Below, in pieces: positions 59,930 to 64,000 of a DNA stretch of 64,000 bases. The notes beneath the pieces were generated by a model. The model did no database searches. It was not told the DNA's origin and saw nothing but the letters and a program-made list of their open reading frames with translations. Origin of the DNA: Candidatus Peribacteraceae bacterium (GTDB lineage: Bacteria; Patescibacteriota; Gracilibacteria; Peribacterales; Peribacteraceae). The DNA is taken from NCBI GenBank assembly GCA_028703835.1, contig JAQVMB010000002.1, positions 33,232 through 97,231 on the forward strand. Reading direction: 5' to 3'. The position numbers and the translations under genes are program-made. Position 1 is the stretch's first letter; each line of letters starts with the position of its first letter.

Positions 59930-60856
59930 ATGTTCCAGGCCTTTGAACTCGGCCCCTTTATCTTTTGGACGCGACTGGCCTTCGTGCTGGCCGGTTTGTG
60001 GCTGTCGATGGAGTTCTTCCTGCGCATCGCGCACAGCGCGAACCTGTCTCTGCAGCATTTCCGGGAACACGGGCTGCGGTACGTCCTGGCGTTCCTGCTG
60101 TGCGGACGGGGATTGGCCGTCTTGCAGGAGTACAGGGTGTATTTGAAGGATCCGCTGCGCATCTTCGTTGTCTGGGACGGCGGATTCAGCTTTCTCGGAG
60201 GGGCCATCGGCATCGGCATCGTGCTCTTCTTCGTCACGCGGGAACACCGGTCCACATTCCTGCAATGGCTGGACGCCCTCGTGCCTGCCACCACGTTCGG
60301 CCTCGTGTTCGAGTGGCTCGGGGCGTTCTTCTCCGGTAATGCCTACGGCCGCCCGGCGGACGTATTCTGGGCGGTGACGTACGTGGATGCCATGAACGTC
60401 CGCTACGCGGTTCCCATCCATCCCGTCCAGCTCTACTACGCGCTCTTTTCCTTCTTCCTCACCTTCCTGCTCCTCGTCGTGCGGAAGAAAGCAAAGCGTG
60501 TCGGGACGGAAACGCTGGCGGGCATCGTTCTCCTTGCCATCGGCACCTACGGCTTCGAGTATTTCCGGGGGGATTTCGGCATCCCCGTCTTCGCCACGAA
60601 AATCGATTTCATCCTCCTGCTCGGTCTCTTCCTGAGCCTGGGGACGTTCGCGGCATTCGGCAGCAAGCTTTCGAAGCGCGTGGTGATCGGGTATGAATCC
60701 GCCCTTCTCCTCATTGCCGCCGGTTACGTCTTCCTTCGCCCGTTCCTCGATCTCGACACCTACGAGCTTCGCTTCAGCCAGCTTCTGGCCGTTCTTTCCC
60801 TCCTGGCGGCGGTCGTGTATGTCGTGGACCACCGACGTCGCTATCCTTACCTCTGA
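59930..60856 (+). CDS. lgt: Prolipoprotein diacylglyceryl transferase (Lgt-like)
   Basis: 308 residues with about 7 membrane spans. FVVWDGGFSFLGGAIGIGIV (Lgt W-x-G-G-x-S-F-x-G-G), FEWLGAFFSGNAYGRPADVF (Lgt G-N-x-x-x-G-R-P) and YAVPIHPVQLYYALFSF (H-P-x-Q-L-Y) are the family motifs. Lgt moves diacylglycerol from phosphatidylglycerol to the lipobox Cys, needed for the lipoproteins in this window. TACGAT preceded by TGC (59916-59921) lies 8 nt before the ATG. Confidence 0.85.
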   Translation: MFQAFELGPFIFWTRLAFVLAGLWLSMEFFLRIAHSANLSLQHFREHGLRYVLAFLLCGRGLAVLQEYRVYLKDPLRIFVVWDGGFSFLGGAIGIGIVLFFVTREHRSTFLQWLDALVPATTFGLVFEWLGAFFSGNAYGRPADVFWAVTYVDAMNVRYAVPIHPVQLYYALFSFFLTFLLLVVRKKAKRVGTETLAGIVLLAIGTYGFEYFRGDFGIPVFATKIDFILLLGLFLSLGTFAAFGSKLSKRVVIGYESALLLIAAGYVFLRPFLDLDTYELRFSQLLAVLSLLAAVVYVVDHRRRYPYL

Positions 60857-60862
60857 TTCCGT

Positions 60863-61264
60863 ATGCAGCTGCTTCTCACCATCCTGTCCGACGACCCGAT
60901 CGTCCGCGCCACGCAAGTGTCGCTCCTCGTCGCGGGGTTCCTCGCCGTGTACCTGGTCTGTTACGCCACGCGCGACATTCTGCTGCGCACGCGGTCGTTC
61001 CTCTATCAGGCGTTCTGCATCCTGCTCGTGGCGGCGTTGCCCGTCTTCGGTTTTTTCCTGTACCTGCTCGTCCGTCCCGCCCGCACCGTGCGGCAGCGTG
61101 AGACGGATGAAGTGCTGCGCCGGATCCTGGCGTTTACCGAAAACGCGGAGGTGGTGCGCGATGAGGAGGAGTCGGAAGAGGCCGAAGAACAGGAAGAAGC
61201 CCCGGACGGAGACGAAACGCCGGGGGAGGAGCGGGATACGGAGGAGCAGCCTCCCGCCGTTTGA
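60863..61264 (+). CDS. Two-span membrane protein with acidic tail
   Basis: 133 residues. Hydrophobic helices VSLLVAGFLAVYLVCYATRD and AFCILLVAALPVFGFFLYLL, a short basic/charged segment (RPARTVRQRETDEVLRRILA), and an acidic tail (EEESEEAEEQEEAPDGDE). Starts 6 bp after lgt, so it is likely co-transcribed. Function unknown. Confidence 0.7.
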   Translation: MQLLLTILSDDPIVRATQVSLLVAGFLAVYLVCYATRDILLRTRSFLYQAFCILLVAALPVFGFFLYLLVRPARTVRQRETDEVLRRILAFTENAEVVRDEEESEEAEEQEEAPDGDETPGEERDTEEQPPAV

Positions 61265-61306
61265 TCGGCTTCCCTCGCGTCCCTATCCTGCTACCATAGC
61301 GTTCCT

Positions 61307-61735
61307 ATGCAATCCTTGTACCAAGCCGTCAGGCCTTTCCTCCGCTACGTCTTCTACCCGAACCCCGGCGACGCCGCGTACGGCGACGGATGGGTGATTG
61401 CGCTGTTCATCCTTGCGGGCGCTCTGGTCGTCGCATCCTTCGTCCTGCGCCGGTGGCGGACGAGCCTCCAGAATCCCGTTACGCGCAAACTCAGCCGCTC
61501 GTGGAGCGGGGCAAGCCTGTGGTTCGGCTTGGTCGCCGCCGTGCTCACCGTGTCCCGGACGGAGCAGATCCAATTCTTCGCCATGCGGTTGCTGTGGGGG
61601 TTGTGGATTCTTTCGCTCCTCCTCTACGTCTTCTTCCAGCTCCGCCAGTTCCGCGCCCGCCATTACAGCATGTTGCCCAGGGAACGGACGATGGATCCGT
61701 TGGAGCGGTATCTGCCTGGTAAACGGCGCCACTGA
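61307..61735 (+). CDS. Three-span membrane protein, unknown function
   Basis: 142 residues: WVIALFILAGALVVASFVLR, LWFGLVAAVLTVSR, and FAMRLLWGLWILSLLLYVFF, ending in a basic tail. TACCAT preceded by TGC lies 9 nt before the ATG. Follows the lgt cluster; 43 bp gap. No family recognised. Confidence 0.7.
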   Translation: MQSLYQAVRPFLRYVFYPNPGDAAYGDGWVIALFILAGALVVASFVLRRWRTSLQNPVTRKLSRSWSGASLWFGLVAAVLTVSRTEQIQFFAMRLLWGLWILSLLLYVFFQLRQFRARHYSMLPRERTMDPLERYLPGKRRH

Positions 61736-61805
61736 ACAAGGGATCGGTCGGTAGCGGAAAGGATATTTGACTTGCATGCAATGTTTCTGGAGAATGCACC
61801 ATCCT

Positions 61806-62573
61806 ATGCCCCTGAAGCATTTCACGGAGACTCTGCTCGTCATCGCTCTCGGGATCGTTGCCATCGTCACGGGGGTATTGGTCTCGACGCTGCCCGCCCT
61901 GCCGCAGGGGGCGTTGCCGTGGCTCATCGTGCTGGCGTTGGGTCTTGCGTACCCGTTGTCCCTCTACCCGCTGCTCAAGCGGAACAGGGCCGACTACTCC
62001 TTCCGGTTGCTCCATTTCCTTCCCGCACTCGCCGCCATCGTCTGGCTTGCGTTGCAGCTGCTGCAGTCGGTGCCCGGCGTGTCCGCCTTCCTCTCGTCGT
62101 TCCTCTTCGGGTGGGCGCTCCCGTGGGTGGCGCTTTCCTTTCTCCTGCTCATTCTCTTCTGTCTCCATGTCATCCGTCGCCGCGTGCCGCGGATCACGGC
62201 GCTCCTCCTCCTCTTCGTGCCGTTCCTGCTCCTTTCGCTCTACGGCGAGGGGGCGTGGGACGGGCAGGAGCGGTTGCAGGCTTCCCTTTGGCGGGGGCAT
62301 TGGTGGGATCTCACGTCCACCGTCGCATCCTCTTCGTCGAGCATGCCGGGGATCGTCGCCTCGTCCGGCGGGAAGAGCGGGACCGTGGCGAGCGCCGTCA
62401 TCAGCGCCGGTCGAAGCAGCCGTCCCGTCCTGCTCGCGTCATCCTCGTCGAAGCCGCCGAGCCTTCCGTCCGCCGGCCCGGGGATGGATATCCTCCTCAT
62501 GACGCTGGGGGCGCTGTATATGGGGACGCTCCATCGGAGAGCGAGGAAGAGGATGGATCAACCCAAGGCGTAA
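61806..62573 (+). CDS. Multi-span membrane protein with Ser-rich loop
   Basis: 255 residues. Spans LLVIALGIVAIVTGVLVSTL, WLIVLALGLAYPLSLYPLL, LHFLPALAAIVWLALQLL, LPWVALSFLLLILFCLHVI, ITALLLLFVPFLLLSLYG, then a Ser/Gly-rich extracytoplasmic-like loop of ~90 residues, and a last helix DILLMTLGALYMGTL. ATG at 61806 chosen; 61794 is an alternative. Unknown function. Confidence 0.65.
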   Translation: MPLKHFTETLLVIALGIVAIVTGVLVSTLPALPQGALPWLIVLALGLAYPLSLYPLLKRNRADYSFRLLHFLPALAAIVWLALQLLQSVPGVSAFLSSFLFGWALPWVALSFLLLILFCLHVIRRRVPRITALLLLFVPFLLLSLYGEGAWDGQERLQASLWRGHWWDLTSTVASSSSSMPGIVASSGGKSGTVASAVISAGRSSRPVLLASSSSKPPSLPSAGPGMDILLMTLGALYMGTLHRRARKRMDQPKA

Positions 62574-62574
62574 G

Positions 62575-62727
62575 GTGACAGGATTTCAGGATTGCAGGAA
62601 TGCAAGGAAGATCGCAAAGTTCTAAGGCCTCAATATTTCATGTTTCCTTGAGATCTTGGTGCCATGTCATCTTTCTTGTATTCCCAGTGCCCTGTATTCC
62701 TGATTCCTTCGTTCGGTGGCGGCCACC
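62575..62727. repeat. Short-period palindrome before eno
   Basis: CAGGATTTCAGGATTGCAGG and on (purine-rich arm), with CTTGTATTCCCAGTGCCCTG and TATTCCTGATTCC as the other arm. Confidence 0.55.
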
Positions 62728-62766
62728 TGCTATCATTCGCATGCTCCTTTTCCCGCACTTTCCGCC

Positions 62767-64000
62767 ATGCCTACGATCAATGCTTTGCACGCCCGCCAAA
62801 TCCTCGATTCCCGCGGCACGCCCACCGTCGAGGTGGATTGCACGCTCTCCGACGGATCCTTCGGCCGTGCCGCCGTCCCGTCCGGCGCATCCACGGGAAG
62901 CCATGAGGCGCTGGAACTGCGTGACGGCGACAAGAAGCTCTACGGGGGGAAATCGACGCTGAAGGCGGTGGCGAACGTGCAAGATGTTCTCGCAGGAGCA
63001 TTGAAGGGGATGGATACAGCCGACCAGCGGGCGATCGACGCGAAGCTCCTCGCGCTCGACGGGACGCCGAACAAGTCCAAGCTGGGCGCCAATGCCATCC
63101 TTGGGGTATCGATGGCCGTGTGTCGCGCTCGTGCCGCGTCGGAGAAGAAGCCGCTTTGGCAGTCGCTGGCGGATCAATATTCCCTCACCCCCGGCCCCTC
63201 TCCCATGGGGAGAGGGGAGGTACGGTTGCCCGTCCCGATGATGAACGTCATCAATGGCGGCAAGCATGCGGACAGCGGGCTCTCGTTCCAGGAGTGCATG
63301 ATCATTCCGACGGGTTTCTCCCGCTTCTCCGACGCACTCCGCGCCGGAGCCGAAATCTTCATGCAGTTGAAGAAGTTGCTGCACGATGCCGGCCACAGTA
63401 CGGCGGTGGGGGACGAAGGCGGCTTCGCGCCGCGGGTGAAAGACAGCCGAGAGGCTTTCGATTTTCTGGCCAAGGCCATCGAAGAGGCGGGGTACGGCGC
63501 GCAGGTGAAGCTGGGCATTGACTGCGCCGCGTCGGAGTTCATGAAGGACGGGAAGTACACCGTCGACGGGAAGGTCCTCACTTCGTCGGAGCTGGTGACG
63601 TTCTATGAGGGATTGACGGATCGTTACCCCATCGTAAGTATCGAAGACAGCCACGGAGAGGACGATTGGGAGGGTTTTGCGGCCCTGCACAAAGCGCAGC
63701 CGAAGCTCCAGCTCGTCGGGGATGACCTCCTCGTGACGAACGTTGCGCGCATCCAGACGGCCATCGAGAAGAAAGCCGTGAACGCCGTCCTCATCAAGCT
63801 CAACCAGATCGGGTCGGTGTCCGAGACGGTGGACGCCATCCAACTGACGCAGAAGCAGGGCTGGAACGCCGTCGTGAGCCATCGCAGCGGCGAGACCGAG
63901 GATACGTTCATCGCGCACTTGGCGGTTGCCTTGCAGACGGGACAGATCAAGACCGGTTCGCTCTCGCGCACCGATCGCGTGTGCAAGTACAACGAGCTCC
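62767..64000 (+). CDS. eno: Enolase (partial, runs off the window)
   Basis: The frame is open from ATG at 62767 to the window end (411 codons). HARQILDSRGTPTVEVD, PSGASTGSHEALELRDGD, MNVINGGKHADSG, STAVGDEGGFAPRV, VSIEDSHGEDDWEGF, LVGDDLLVTN, LIKLNQIGSVSETVDA and VVSHRSGETEDTFIAHLAVA are the enolase motifs, including Glu, Asp and Lys active-site regions. It converts 2-phosphoglycerate to PEP, the ppcA substrate. Between LADQY and RLPVPMMN lies an in-frame insertion SLTPGPSPMGRGEV from a GC-rich palindrome. TATCAT preceded by TGC is about 30 nt upstream. Confidence 0.93.
   Translation, partial: MPTINALHARQILDSRGTPTVEVDCTLSDGSFGRAAVPSGASTGSHEALELRDGDKKLYGGKSTLKAVANVQDVLAGALKGMDTADQRAIDAKLLALDGTPNKSKLGANAILGVSMAVCRARAASEKKPLWQSLADQYSLTPGPSPMGRGEVRLPVPMMNVINGGKHADSGLSFQECMIIPTGFSRFSDALRAGAEIFMQLKKLLHDAGHSTAVGDEGGFAPRVKDSREAFDFLAKAIEEAGYGAQVKLGIDCAASEFMKDGKYTVDGKVLTSSELVTFYEGLTDRYPIVSIEDSHGEDDWEGFAALHKAQPKLQLVGDDLLVTNVARIQTAIEKKAVNAVLIKLNQIGSVSETVDAIQLTQKQGWNAVVSHRSGETEDTFIAHLAVALQTGQIKTGSLSRTDRVCKYNEL
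63180..63221. repeat. GC-rich palindrome inserted in frame in eno
   Basis: CCCCTCTCCC (63195-63204), ATG, GGGAGAGGGG (63208-63217), preceded by CCCTCACCCCCGG. Stem identical to the murL copy. Confidence 0.85.

Noticed and set aside
1-64000. CRISPR arrays, transposase genes, prophage genes
   Set aside because: No regular spacer arrays and no transposase, integrase or phage structural motifs. The short-period tracts are too degenerate and lack spacers.
1-64000. Recoded TGA (as in Gracilibacteria/SR1)
   Set aside because: Many genes end properly in TGA (for example ppcA, thrS leader neighbours, rseP) and no conserved protein needs TGA read through.

Overview
The window is a dense, high-GC (about 60% by eye) bacterial chromosome segment with the standard genetic code: many genes end in TGA and no internal TGA is needed. 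My best guess is a Patescibacteria/CPR genome of the Peregrinibacteria/Peribacteria type. Reasons: no clear Shine-Dalgarno sites before most genes, many promoters placed so that transcripts would be leaderless, an archaeal-type PEP carboxylase, a Mur ligase with an N-terminal membrane region, many small lipoproteins and Ser-rich secreted proteins, and few metabolic genes. This placement is inference from gene content; no rRNA or marker tree was available.

Layout. 1-8.5 kb: fmt (partial), rbfA, an NrnA-like DHH phosphoesterase, a VirB4-like ATPase, a lipoprotein, argS and an SH3/deacetylase-like lipoprotein. 8.6-13.8 kb: minus-strand envelope cluster (small membrane protein, FemAB-like transferase, DegT-type aminotransferase, MurF, alpha/beta hydrolase). 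14-19.8 kb: a large J-domain-like membrane protein, APS-kinase-like and TauE/SafE genes, tRNA-Met, a small lipoprotein and a TauE/cupredoxin fusion. 19.9-25.2 kb: ppcA, grpE, a small gene, then murD and murL side by side, and tRNA-Leu. 25.3-33.9 kb: subtilase, lipoprotein, phosphoribosyltransferase, trxB, rpmG, Nudix, recF, ruvC and a membrane-anchored protein. 34-39.7 kb: tRNA-Ile, an interrupted tRNA-like gene, pentapeptide-repeat protein, prs, PRC-barrel, pilin-like protein, truB and tRNA-Lys. 39.9-47.3 kb: a three-gene translationally coupled operon, a stand-alone 5'-nuclease, ftsA-ftsZ and dut. 47.3-52.1 kb: a 1435-residue protein with a zincin-like HERGH motif and its upstream membrane-protein gene. 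52.4-64 kb: CPA2 antiporter, tRNA-Val, comF, site-2 protease, dnaA, a threonine leader-peptide attenuator, thrS, lgt, three membrane proteins and eno (partial).

How it fits together. Most genes serve core growth: cell wall (murF, murD, murL, FemAB, lgt), division (ftsA-ftsZ), replication and repair (dnaA, recF, ruvC, 5'-nuclease, dut), translation (argS, thrS, rbfA, truB, rpmG, five tRNAs) and a little carbon metabolism (ppcA, eno, prs).

The most striking observations are: (1) a complete trp-type attenuator with a leader peptide of eight consecutive Thr codons ahead of thrS; (2) about 14 genes with a TAnnnT -10 box 6-8 nt before the start codon, many as extended -10 TGCTAnnnT; (3) an Ile-tRNA-like gene with its own promoter and terminator, interrupted by 44 nt in the anticodon stem; (4) GC-rich palindromes and short-period repeat tracts that sit between genes and also in frame inside eno, murD and murL; (5) a murD-murL pair suggesting the L-Glu-then-epimerise route to D-Glu in the wall.
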